Positions 1-9,100 of a stretch of DNA of 25,115 bases are shown one piece after another. How positions within the stretch are numbered: the stretch's first letter is position 1; every line of letters begins with the position of its first letter. A program made the position numbers and the translations under genes. The stretch is from Rhodosporidiobolus odoratus (Eukaryota; Basidiomycota; Microbotryomycetes; Sporidiobolales; Sporidiobolaceae): assembly GCA_034387635.1 (NCBI GenBank), contig JAOANU010000039.1, forward strand, positions 1 through 25,115, written 5' to 3'. A model generated the notes under the pieces. It searched no databases and was not told where the DNA came from. It saw only the letters and a program-made list of their open reading frames with translations.

Positions 1-2
1 GG

Positions 3-227
3 ACTCGGGCAGGGGCAGGGCAAGAGTATGCTCTGGTCGACCTCTACGTCGACGACACCGACGGGAGGTACGCCAGGGAAGGCGGAACCGGTAAGGCAAC
101 CTCGAGGACCGATGGGAGAGCCTGGGGAGGTTGGGGAGCGGGAGAGAGGAGAGGGGTTGGAGTGGAGGAGACGGGCTTAGGGCGTCGGTGGGCGGAGATG
201 GACGTGGGCTGGATGACTTTTACGTGA
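3..227 (+). CDS. 3' end of an unidentified gene, cut by the window edge
   Basis: Frame 3 is open from the first bases to a TGA at 225-227. The peptide has a plausible folded start (residues reading EYALVDLYVDDTDGRYA) and then becomes Gly/Arg/Glu-rich with several Trp. The stop is followed by a long pyrimidine-rich stretch, as expected for a fungal 3' UTR. Frame 1 is also open to a TAG at about 178-180, and an antisense frame is open across 44-256, so the choice of frame rests only on composition. I do not recognise a family and assign no function. Confidence 0.3.
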   Translation, partial: TRAGAGQEYALVDLYVDDTDGRYAREGGTGKATSRTDGRAWGGWGAGERRGVGVEETGLGRRWAEMDVGWMTFT

Positions 228-1261
228 CCGACTGGTGTACATACGCAACAAAACAAGGAGAGTGCAGGGCGACTGTGACGCTTTCTTCCCGTTCCTTTGT
301 CTTTCTCTCTACTTTATTTTCTCCCTTTCCTTCTCTTCCCTTCTTACCCTCCCTTTCCCTTCCTCTCTCTGCTCTCTTCATCGCTTACGACCGTTCGGAC
401 GACGTTTACGTAGGATCTCTCTCTGTCTCGCCTCTCTTTCATTCTTACCCTCGCACTCGCACGCATACAAGTTGGATGCCTTCTTCTCTTTACCTTTTTT
501 GGGCGATTACCCTTGCATTCTTATTGGATACCCGTCCTTGTCTCTGTGTGTCTTGCCCAATGCGCCGATTGACAGCATGCGGGAGCAATACAGCTCACGC
601 GAAGCGCAAGGAGGAGAAAGGGTCGACAGCTCTTTTGCGAAATACAGAGAGAATCGAGAGGCAAGTCGGCTGCAACTCGTCTGGGCAGGACAATGCCGTG
701 GCAAATTAGACAAGGGAATCGGGGAGCAGAAACAGGCGACGAGGCGAGGGACTCCGAGTTGAGAAGGCTGAAGGGAGGAGGACGGTCGCTTTCCCGGCCG
801 GTGGGAGGGCCGAGTAGACAGCACTGTGGCCCATAGACAGAGTCAGTGTCATGGTTGAAGAGATTCGAGTGCGCTCCGCCTCATCGCTTCGTCAATATCT
901 TGCACGATGTATCCCGCTCTCGGAGTCCCCTCCGCAGCTCCACGGGTTCAAAGTGCTGTTGGTGGTCGGACTCAACGGCCACCACTGCTGGTCAGACTGA
1001 AAGAAAGAAAGCGATGGGGGGGGGGGGGGGGGGGGCAAGCTGTGAGCAACGAACGAGGCTTGTTTCTTTGCTCTGCAAGTCTGTCTGTCTTGATGACTAG
1101 ATGCAAGCGGTCATAGACTTCGTGATATCTCGCCGGTCGTGCACCGAACCTTGCTTTGAGCGCACGGCGTCCTCCCCTTCCCTTCTCGCTGGCTTGCTCA
1201 ACCTCGTTACAACTCAGCCTGAACGAACTTGAACTCACATTGACCGCTTCACTCGGTTGCT
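228..1261. other. Intergenic stretch without a convincing gene
   Basis: The first part (about 285-440) is a CT-rich tract suited to a 3' UTR or a promoter. The rest has overlapping short frames on both strands with no domain, no clear intron set and no homology to other parts of the window. The only striking element is the G homopolymer listed separately. I see no tRNA-like A/B box pair here. Confidence 0.5.
1016..1035. repeat. G20 homopolymer
   Basis: Twenty consecutive G residues after GCGAT and before CAAGC. A run this long is a slippage-prone mononucleotide repeat and a candidate G-quadruplex former. Its exact length is likely to be uncertain in any assembly. Confidence 0.9.
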
Positions 1262-1735
1262 GCTACGCCGAATCTCCCGCTGTTACCTCCTCAGTCTCAC
1301 AGGTTGAGTGAGAGTAGCCATTGTCATGTTAGCGAGGTTGACGAGTCGGAGCGTTGTAGCGACTGGAAACTGGAAGAGCCTCGAAGCAACGGGTAGGGCG
1401 CTAACCGGTGTCATGAAGGTGTGTGTACGGGGCTGCGGGGTCTGCCTAGTCGTGATTAGCGCGCAAAGCGAAGTGAGAATAACGGAGAGAGAGAATTGAG
1501 CAAAGGTCATCTCATTCACCTTGTTGTACTCTGAATACAACAAGACTACAACAGCCCTTGTTTTCGCTTAACCTCTCTTCCGGTAGACTGGCAGCTTCCG
1601 CAGAGCCTTGCTATGAGATACCTCGCGTGTAACGACTGCTCTCCGTATTTCAAGTCGCAGCGAGTGAGCCAGAGATGCTTTCAGCCTGTTTTGACCTTCT
1701 CAACTCTCCCTTTTCCTTCTCACTAAAGCTTGGAA
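1262..1735 (-). repeat. Left copy of the family tail repeat (inverted relative to 19945-20400)
   Basis: Read on the minus strand, this segment matches the plus strand of about 19945-20400. By eye it is about 88% identical over the first 240 bp (from about 1720 down to 1480), then fades. It includes a run of nearly 40 identical bases. A coding relic is visible: a minus frame starting MLYSEYNK at 1543 and ending at 1283 aligns with MLYSDHNK at 20120-20377, sharing TFAQ, LVN, ATQP-like and LRR positions. Upstream, the left frame is broken by a TAA at 1568-1570 (plus-strand TTA) where the right copy is open. This is a decayed copy of a dispersed element or gene tail, in the same order relative to its family gene as on the right. 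Confidence 0.75.
1520..1544. repeat. Conserved stem-loop in the left tail repeat
   Basis: Perfect inverted repeat with 9-bp arms (CTTGTTGTA / TACAACAAG) and a 7-nt loop. The corresponding place in the diverged right copy (20119-20143) also forms a perfect stem, of 8 bp. The stem is conserved while the loop has changed. A single arm (TACAACAAG) is also recognisable near 22582. Confidence 0.7.
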
Positions 1736-2152
1736 CGACAGCCGTGACATGTCACACATGGATTCCCCGCTGAATCAAACTCTTTGTGCTCGTTCCCAGA
1801 CACGGCAAAACAGATCTAGCTAGAAGACCGCCTCAGAAAGCAATCCCTCCTGGTCCCACATCAGCTCACTGGTTACACTGCAAACATGTAGGCATCAGCT
1901 TGCTTTCGATCTTAACAAGGAGACTAAGGAGAAAGAGAGAACACAAAGACTAGGCAGTCAAGGCAGAGCAGACAGCATCAAGATTCAAGAGTGTGCAGGG
2001 AAACAGAAGTTGCACCCGAGTTGGGCAGTAAAAGCTTACAAGAAGGAACACGAACCCTCTCGTGGAGAATGATACATATGGCCTCTGCTACAAAGTACCA
2101 GACTACCGGTGGGAAGCTTGGCGAGGCTGGAATAAGTGTCCAAAAAAAGTTG
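1736..2152. other. Spacer between the tail repeat and the left family gene
   Basis: No supported gene. On the minus strand it is the region downstream of the left family gene. Similarity to unit B (about 2788-2870) continues past the stop to about 2110, with a 1-bp insertion relative to unit B. From there to 1736 I see no match elsewhere in the window. Short open frames at 1978-2224 on both strands are relics of the repeat unit. Confidence 0.45.
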
Positions 2153-3584
2153 TCAATAGAGGGCAGATATTGTATGCCTAACGAGCGGATTCCCACACCC
2201 GCAGAGAGCAAGAAAAGGATATAAGCAGCGCACCTGGTTTAAGGCAAGACCGTTCGGATGGGTGTTGTGCTCGGCCCGTGCAAGGGGGGGATAGGGGTTG
2301 TGTGGTCCCACCAAGGGCGGGAGTTTGTGCTTTACTCCGTAGCCCTGCTCGCCTGGAAGCGGGGCGGCTCAAGCATGCAAGTGCGGTCAGTACGTCTAGG
2401 CGTCTTGCGCAGGACTGTGACAAGGCAGCAAACTACGTACCGGGGTCACGAGCTCCATTGCCAGTCGGGTCCAACTCGGAATCCGAGTCCGGATGAGGTA
2501 AGGGGATGTGGCCATGAGCCCTGTTGTACCTGACACGCTTACTGACCTGATCTTTCGTGAAATACTGTCCTTGTTCGGTCTTCACGTGGCGGTCGATGAG
2601 AAAGGCCACAATCGCGTGGGTTCTCGTATAGGCTTCCCCCCTGTAGAAGTAGTCCTTTGTCCCATTGGCGGATGTTGCACGGTCGCAAGTGGGGAAGAAG
2701 CGCAAGGCTATCATGAAACAAGAGAGGGTCAGTGGTTCAAACGAGTGAAGGAGCATGAGACTAGTTGTCGGAGTACGAATTCTTACCTCGGTCCAGTACG
2801 CGGATTGCACGCTCGCTCCAGACATCATCACCATGTCGAGGCTGGAATGAGTGTCCGAAAAAGTGGTCAGTACAGGGCAGATACTGTGGCCTGACAAGCG
2901 GGTTCCCGCACCCGCAGAGAGCAAGAAGAGGATATAAGCAGCGCACCTGGTTTGAGGCAAGAACATTTGAATGGGTGTTGTGCTCGGCCCGTACACGGGG
3001 AAGAAAGGGGTTGTGTGGTCCCACCAAGGGCGGGAGTCTGTGCTTTACTCCGTAGCCCTGCTCGCCTGGAAGCGGGGCGGCTGAAGCATGCAAGTGCGGT
3101 CAGTACGTCTAGGCGTCTTGCGCAGGACTGTGACAAGACAGCAAACTACGTACCGGGGTCACGAGCTCCATTGCCAGTCGGGTCCAACTCGGAATCCGAG
3201 TCCGGATGAGGTAAGGGGATGTGGCCATGAGCCCTGTTGTACCTGACACGCTTACTGACCTGATCTTTCGTGAAATACTGTCCTTGTTCGGTCTTCACGT
3301 GGCGGTCGATGAGAAATGCCACAATCGCGTGGGCTCTCGTATAGGCTTTCCCCTTGTAGAAGTAGTCCTTCGTCCCATTGGCGGATCGGGCACGGTCGCG
3401 AGGGGGGAAGAAGCGCAAGGCTATCACGAAACAAGAGAGGGTCAGTGGTTCAAACGAGTCAAGGAGCATGAGACTAGTTGTCAGAGTACGAATTCTTACC
3501 TCGGTCCAGTACGCGGATTGCACGCTTGCTCCAGACGTCATCACGACGTCCTTGGGCACCTGTGTGCTCGATAGCAGCGCTCAT
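2153..3584 (-). CDS. Two-unit protein of the new Myb/SANT-like family (left locus)
   Basis: Minus-strand exons 3584-3500, 3420-3154, 3080-2787, 2707-2441 and 2367-2153 join into one open frame of 375 aa, starting MSAAIEH. Two near-identical units lie in tandem. Each unit has an exon with a W-containing helix (DDVWSKRAIRVLDR or its variant), a 267-nt exon (LRFFP, then KDYFY.G.AYTR, HAIVAFLIDRHV, YFTKDQVSKRV and an acidic-Pro end), then an exon starting AAPLPGEQGYG. All introns are 73-79 bp and begin GTAAGA or GTACGT. The third exon of unit B runs without a stop into the first-exon equivalent of unit A, so the units are fused in frame. The YFTKDQV segment resembles the last helix of Myb/SANT-like DNA-binding domains, a weak analogy. 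A single-unit product is possible if transcription stops early. Confidence 0.6.
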
Positions 3585-4026
3585 ACTGTTTGGTGAACAA
3601 GCGTCAGGAGTGGAAGCGAGAGCTGGAGTGAGGAAAGAGAGAGAGCTCTATTGACTAGAAACAGTCGAGTTTTGGGTTTAATTGTAAGGCTTTAATTTGT
3701 TTGCAAGTCAGACCAAAGACTGTTTGATCCTTCAGGTAACGCGAGCCAAGCAGCAGGAACACGGTACGGCACAACTCTGTTGACATATTAACGTTGTTCG
3801 CCTGGCCTCGTCTCGTCAACCCCCGGACCGCCCGCTCCACCCCTGGCCGCTCTGACAACTTACAATTAGTTGATCAACACTTTCAACACGACATACGAGA
3901 CCGTCCTAGCTACCTGTCAGCAGCGCAAAGGTGAGCCAGCCCCTCGCACACTCCAAGTCGCCCTTCAAACACCGACAACGAACATACACGGCCATCTTAA
4001 CCTCTCGTCTGCAGCATTGTCTCGCC
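3585..4026. promoter_or_regulatory. Divergent promoter between family gene and striatin exon 1 (copy 1)
   Basis: The 442 bp separate the ATG of the minus-strand family gene (3584) from the ATG of striatin (4027). It includes an inferred 5' UTR intron of striatin at 3931-4014 (GTGAGC donor, CTGCAG acceptor). No clear TATA element was seen. This copy is the promoter of the intact family gene and of the truncated striatin. Confidence 0.5.
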
Positions 4027-4829
4027 ATGCTCCCTTGGACCCCTCCTTCAAGCTTTTCGCTCTCGAGCGACCCTCCCTTGCAGCAACAGCAACAGCAACA
4101 ACCTCCTCGCTACTCTCCCTACCTTTCCGACTCGAACCAGCAACAGCAGCAGCCGACTCAGCAGCAGCAACAGCAACACCAGCAGCAACAGCAGAATCAA
4201 CAGCAAGGCGGCCCCCCTCAACCCGCTTCGGCCGCCCCCTACCCCCCCATGACCCTCGCCGCAACCCTCCACTTCCTCCAATCCGAACACCGCCGTTACG
4301 CCCGCGACCGCAACGAGTGGGAGATTGAACGCGCCGAAATGCGCGCAAGGATCGCCCTCCTCGAAGGGGAGAAGAGGGGCAGCGAGGGCGCGTTGAAGAG
4401 TTTGGGGAGGAGGTGCAAGATGTTGGAGATGGCGTTGAGGGGCGAGCGGTGAGTTCTTCTTCGAGCGTCGTTGACTGCGCTAGCAGTCGATGAGCGAGGG
4501 GCGCGAAGCGCCTACATATATTGTGCCCGACGAGCGTCGTCGCTTGCGCCGCCAAAGGTGCGAGCGATGAGCGAGGGAGGGCCCTCGCGTTGTCAAGCGC
4601 GGGTAGCGCTCGACGAGCTTTCTCCGAGCGAAGTGGGAGCGAGCGTGGCAGGGGTCCTTCTGGCGCCTGCGGCATTCTACTGCGCCCGCGGCAGTAGATA
4701 CAGTACTCCGCCGTCACGCCCCGAGTCAGCGGTGGATGCACTTTCCGCGAGCGAGCTGGCACTTCCTCCGCCAGGCGAGACGGGCGACCGGCGCAAGCAG
4801 CAGTATCCACCAGGCGCCGTTGAACACGG
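4027..4829 (+). pseudogene. Truncated duplicate of striatin 5' end (exon 1 plus part of intron 1)
   Basis: Exon 1 at 4027-4448 is identical to that of the intact gene at 6106-6527, with its GTGAGT donor. The copy is cut at 4829, inside intron 1, so WD40 repeats and all other exons are missing. Unspliced translation would give 141 aa ending at a TGA that overlaps the donor site. That peptide holds the poly-Gln stretch and the striatin N-terminal motif and coiled coil. Alternatively the donor could splice over the second copy to the acceptor at 7072 and restore full-length striatin, since phase is preserved. Whether this copy is expressed cannot be told from sequence. Confidence 0.85.
4676..4698. 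repeat. Hairpin in duplicated striatin intron 1 (copy 1)
   Basis: Perfect 8-bp arms TCTACTGC / GCAGTAGA around a 7-nt GC-rich loop. The surrounding 4460-4800 is dense in short palindromes and GAGCGA-type repeats. The duplication junction lies 130 bp downstream. Confidence 0.7.
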
Positions 4830-4833
4830 TAAC
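4830..4833. other. Duplication junction with 4-bp filler
   Basis: The bases TAAC lie between the end of copy 1 (GAACACGG) and the start of copy 2 (CATGAG). They match neither the sequence before 2754 (AGGAG) nor that after 6908 (GCAGCG). Filler without obvious microhomology suggests an end-joining event rather than unequal crossing-over between pre-existing repeats. Confidence 0.8.
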
Positions 4834-5663
4834 CATGAGACTAGTTGTCGGAGTACGAATTCTTACCTCGGTCCAGTACGCGGATTGCACGCTCGCTCCA
4901 GACATCATCACCATGTCGAGGCTGGAATGAGTGTCCGAAAAAGTGGTCAGTACAGGGCAGATACTGTGGCCTGACAAGCGGGTTCCCGCACCCGCAGAGA
5001 GCAAGAAGAGGATATAAGCAGCGCACCTGGTTTGAGGCAAGAACATTTGAATGGGTGTTGTGCTCGGCCCGTACACGGGGAAGAAAGGGGTTGTGTGGTC
5101 CCACCAAGGGCGGGAGTCTGTGCTTTACTCCGTAGCCCTGCTCGCCTGGAAGCGGGGCGGCTGAAGCATGCAAGTGCGGTCAGTACGTCTAGGCGTCTTG
5201 CGCAGGACTGTGACAAGACAGCAAACTACGTACCGGGGTCACGAGCTCCATTGCCAGTCGGGTCCAACTCGGAATCCGAGTCCGGATGAGGTAAGGGGAT
5301 GTGGCCATGAGCCCTGTTGTACCTGACACGCTTACTGACCTGATCTTTCGTGAAATACTGTCCTTGTTCGGTCTTCACGTGGCGGTCGATGAGAAATGCC
5401 ACAATCGCGTGGGCTCTCGTATAGGCTTTCCCCTTGTAGAAGTAGTCCTTCGTCCCATTGGCGGATCGGCACGGTCGCGAGGGGGGAAGAAGCGCAAGGC
5501 TATCACGAAACAAGAGAGGGTCAGTGGTTCAAACGAGTCAAGGAGCATGAGACTAGTTGTCAGAGTACGAATTCTTACCTCGGTCCAGTACGCGGATTGC
5601 ACGCTTGCTCCAGACGTCATCACGACGTCCTTGGGCACCTGTGTGCTCGATAGCAGCGCTCAT
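4834..5663 (-). pseudogene. Truncated, frameshifted copy of the family gene
   Basis: Exons corresponding to the intact left gene are at 5663-5579, 5499-5234 and 5160-4867. Exon 2 is 266 rather than 267 nt because one G is missing (5468-5469), which shifts the frame just before the conserved KDYFYKG segment. The gene is also cut at the duplication junction: the whole second unit after its donor is absent. It retains the divergent promoter shared with intact striatin, so a noncoding or truncated transcript is possible. Confidence 0.8.
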
Positions 5664-6105
5664 ACTGTTTGGTGAACAAGCGTCAGGAGTGGAAGCGAGA
5701 GCTGGAGTGAGGAAAGAGAGAGAGCTCTATTGACTAGAAACAGTCGAGTTTTGGGTTTAATTGTAAGGCTTTAATTTGTTTGCAAGTCAGACCAAAGACT
5801 GTTTGATCCTTCAGGTAACGCGAGCCAAGCAGCAGGAACACGGTACGGCACAACTCTGTTGACATATTAACGTTGTTCGCCTGGCCTCGTCTCGTCAACC
5901 CCCGGACCGCCCGCTCCACCCCTGGCCGCTCTGACAACTTACAATTAGTTGATCAACACTTTCAACACGACATACGAGACCGTCCTAGCTACCTGTCAGC
6001 AGCGCAAAGGTGAGCCAGCCCCTCGCACACTCCAAGTCGCCCTTCAAACACCGACAACGAACATACACGGCCATCTTAACCTCTCGTCTGCAGCATTGTC
6101 TCGCC
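5664..6105. promoter_or_regulatory. Promoter and 5' UTR of intact striatin (copy 2)
   Basis: Identical to 3585-4026. A 5' UTR intron is inferred at 6010-6093: donor AAAG/GTGAGC, acceptor CTGCAG/CATT. The striatin ATG follows 12 bp later in the context TCGCCATGC. This copy drives intact striatin to the right and the broken family gene to the left. Confidence 0.5.
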
Positions 6106-9100
6106 ATGCTCCCTTGGACCCCTCCTTCAAGCTTTTCGCTCTCGAGCGACCCTCCCTTGCAGCAACAGCAACAGCAACAACCTCCTCGCTACTCTCCCTA
6201 CCTTTCCGACTCGAACCAGCAACAGCAGCAGCCGACTCAGCAGCAGCAACAGCAACACCAGCAGCAACAGCAGAATCAACAGCAAGGCGGCCCCCCTCAA
6301 CCCGCTTCGGCCGCCCCCTACCCCCCCATGACCCTCGCCGCAACCCTCCACTTCCTCCAATCCGAACACCGCCGTTACGCCCGCGACCGCAACGAGTGGG
6401 AGATTGAACGCGCCGAAATGCGCGCAAGGATCGCCCTCCTCGAAGGGGAGAAGAGGGGCAGCGAGGGCGCGTTGAAGAGTTTGGGGAGGAGGTGCAAGAT
6501 GTTGGAGATGGCGTTGAGGGGCGAGCGGTGAGTTCTTCTTCGAGCGTCGTTGACTGCGCTAGCAGTCGATGAGCGAGGGGCGCGAAGCGCCTACATATAT
6601 TGTGCCCGACGAGCGTCGTCGCTTGCGCCGCCAAAGGTGCGAGCGATGAGCGAGGGAGGGCCCTCGCGTTGTCAAGCGCGGGTAGCGCTCGACGAGCTTT
6701 CTCCGAGCGAAGTGGGAGCGAGCGTGGCAGGGGTCCTTCTGGCGCCTGCGGCATTCTACTGCGCCCGCGGCAGTAGATACAGTACTCCGCCGTCACGCCC
6801 CGAGTCAGCGGTGGATGCACTTTCCGCGAGCGAGCTGGCACTTCCTCCGCCAGGCGAGACGGGCGACCGGCGCAAGCAGCAGTATCCACCAGGCGCCGTT
6901 GAACACGGGCAGCGCAGGAACAGCGCCCTTCCGCCGGCGAGGCGCCATGACCTACCCACGAGGAAGGTGCCGTGTTACTCGGGCCACTCGTGACTGTTTC
7001 CAGACTCGCACAGCCCACCGTTTGAGCGTTGCGAGATTAAAGACTGACGTCGTGCTTTTCCGCCCCTCGCAGCTCCAAGTTCCTCTCGACTACCAACGCT
7101 CTTGGCACCACCAACGCCTTGCCATCCGCTGCAGGCAGTGGAGCAGCCTCTCCCATTCCCGGTATCTTGACCTCTTCGTCCGGCAACAACACCAACAACA
7201 AAGAAGCAACCCTGGGGTTGAGCGGTATCCCTCCCGCCAAACTCGCCGCTTTGCAGAAAGATCCCGCCGCAGCTGCCCCATCCCCTTCGCCGGGCACGCC
7301 TTCCGAAGCTCCTCCTTCAGCTCAGCCCAAGTCGGCGGCTATGGCTCCTTCCACTAGTTCGCCTGGTCAGCCCGCCCCCGCCCCCGCCCCCGCCCCCGCC
7401 CCCGCCGCTGCCGCTGCGCCTTCAGCGCCGAGCAAGACGGACACGCTCAACCTCCCTGGAGGGCTTGGGTTGAATGGGTATCAGACGGGTACTTGGAGTG
7501 GGACACTGGGCGCTGCGGCTGCCGCTGCGGGGTTGAGGGATCCGAGGGGGAAGGCAAGGAGTAGGGAATATCTCAAGCAGTGCGTTCCTCTTCTCTTCCT
7601 CCTGCTCTACCTCGTCCCGTCCCTGGCGCTCCCGCTAATTCCGTATACCTCCCCAGATGCTTGCAAGAGATCACCTACCTCACCTCGTCCGCGACCCTGA
7701 ACCCCCTCTCAACCCACTCCTACGCCGCCCCCTCCGTCCCACGTCCTCGCAAAAACCTACCCGATGTCGTTCCTCCTCCTCCCGGCGCTACTGGGGGATC
7801 TTCAATTCCCGGCGTACTTAACCTTGCTCCACCGCCCCCGCCTCCTACCACGTCGACGGTCCCGGCCGGGTCGGCTCAAACGGGCGAACTCCAGCCGTTC
7901 GCGGGGCAAGCTGAGGAATCCTCGCTTGCTCCTCCTCCTTCCACCTCATCCGCCTCTCTTCCGACGCTCCCTCTGCTCGTCGAACCCGACTCTGACTCTG
8001 AATCCGCCTCGCCCCACCCCCCCAGCCAGATGGTGGCCGAAGAGCACGATCAAGACGCCGACGAGAAGAACAAGAAACAGGATTTGTTGACTTTGTTCCC
8101 GTCGGATCCTCCTTCGGCGTTTGTGCCTCTCAAGAGAACGATCTCTCAACCTGGTCAAGCTCAGGGTCAGCCCGGAGGAGGAGGAGGAGCAGGTAGGGAG
8201 ATGCCCCTTGGTTCTGCTTCTTCCCCTTCGCCTCCGTCTGGACACGAGGCGAAGGAGGATGTGGAGGAGCCGCAGGTGAAGGACGCGAGCGCTCAGGATG
8301 AGAAGGAGAAGGAGACGGAGAAGGAACAGGAGGGGAAAGAGCTCGATAGGGAGATTGAGGAGCTTTCGAAGCCTGAAGGGGCGGCTGAGGGGGAAGAAAA
8401 GCAGGAAACGCAGGAGCAGGAAAAGAAGGAGGTCGAGGCCTCAGAGTCTATCGCTGCCGAGGTGGAAAAGGAGGTTGCGACTGAAGGGGGCAAGGATGAG
8501 TCCGTCGAGCTGACTGAGGAGGACAATACAGCAAACGAGCCCATCGCCGACTCTTCTTTCTCCTCTTCTTCTTCTTCCGACAGCGACAAAGATGACGTAC
8601 CTGCTCATTCCGAGTCGAGTCTCTCGGCCGCCGCGGCTACCCCCGAGGTCAACGATGGGAAATCGACGGATAAGGATGTCAAGGTTGTTGAGGAGGCTTC
8701 GAACGAGCCGCAGCAGCTGAAGGATGAAGCGGATGGTTCGGCGTTTGAGCCGGTTGCCGAGTCGAGTTTGGGTCGACGGGAACAGGCTGGACAGGACGCG
8801 ACTGAAGAGGAAGCTACACAAGAGCAGAAAGAAGAGGAGTCGGTACGCTCCATCTATCTTTTGCCCTTGACACATTCACGAGCGAGCGAGGCCCCTGACT
8901 GATGGGCTTCGCGCTTTCCCGTCTCTGTCCTCTTTCCGATGTTCGCGGTTCAACCATGTCTCGTTAATCGACCAACACGGCGCACGCTGACGATCCTCCT
9001 CCTTTTACCGGGTCATGCCCAACCTCACCTCCTCCCACACTCGTCTGCCCCTTTCTCCGTCCACTCCCGTTCCTCGCCTATACTTCGCCTCGCCGCCTTG

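Larger units (their letters stand above)
2754..4829. repeat. Direct tandem duplication, copy 1 (2076 bp)
   Basis: Bases 2754-4829 recur at 4834-6908. The match starts at CATGAGACTAG and ends at GAACACGG. Wherever I compared them, including every shared reading frame, the copies are identical apart from GGG at 3388-3390 versus GG at 5468-5469. The unit holds the 5' part of the left family gene, the divergent promoter, striatin exon 1 and 381 bp of striatin intron 1. Either it arose very recently or it is an assembly duplication. Confidence 0.95.
4834..6908. repeat. Direct tandem duplication, copy 2 (2075 bp)
   Basis: Second copy of 2754-4829, one base shorter. The missing G falls in exon 2 of the family gene. 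Unit A at 2646-2652 has the same spacing as copy 1, so the deletion occurred in copy 2 (or is a homopolymer sequencing error). Its right end lies inside intron 1 of the intact striatin gene. Confidence 0.95.

Noticed and set aside
2178..3136. Repeated Ser/Arg-rich minus frames (MSQSCARRLD...)
   Set aside because: They are a second frame across intron 2 and exon 3 of the family units and repeat only because the DNA repeats.
3965..4810. 281-codon minus-strand frame (and the 324-codon one at 6044-7018)
   Set aside because: Antisense to striatin exon 1 and intron 1; Arg/Ala/Leu-rich product mirrors CAG repeats and GC-rich coding sequence. No splice or domain support.
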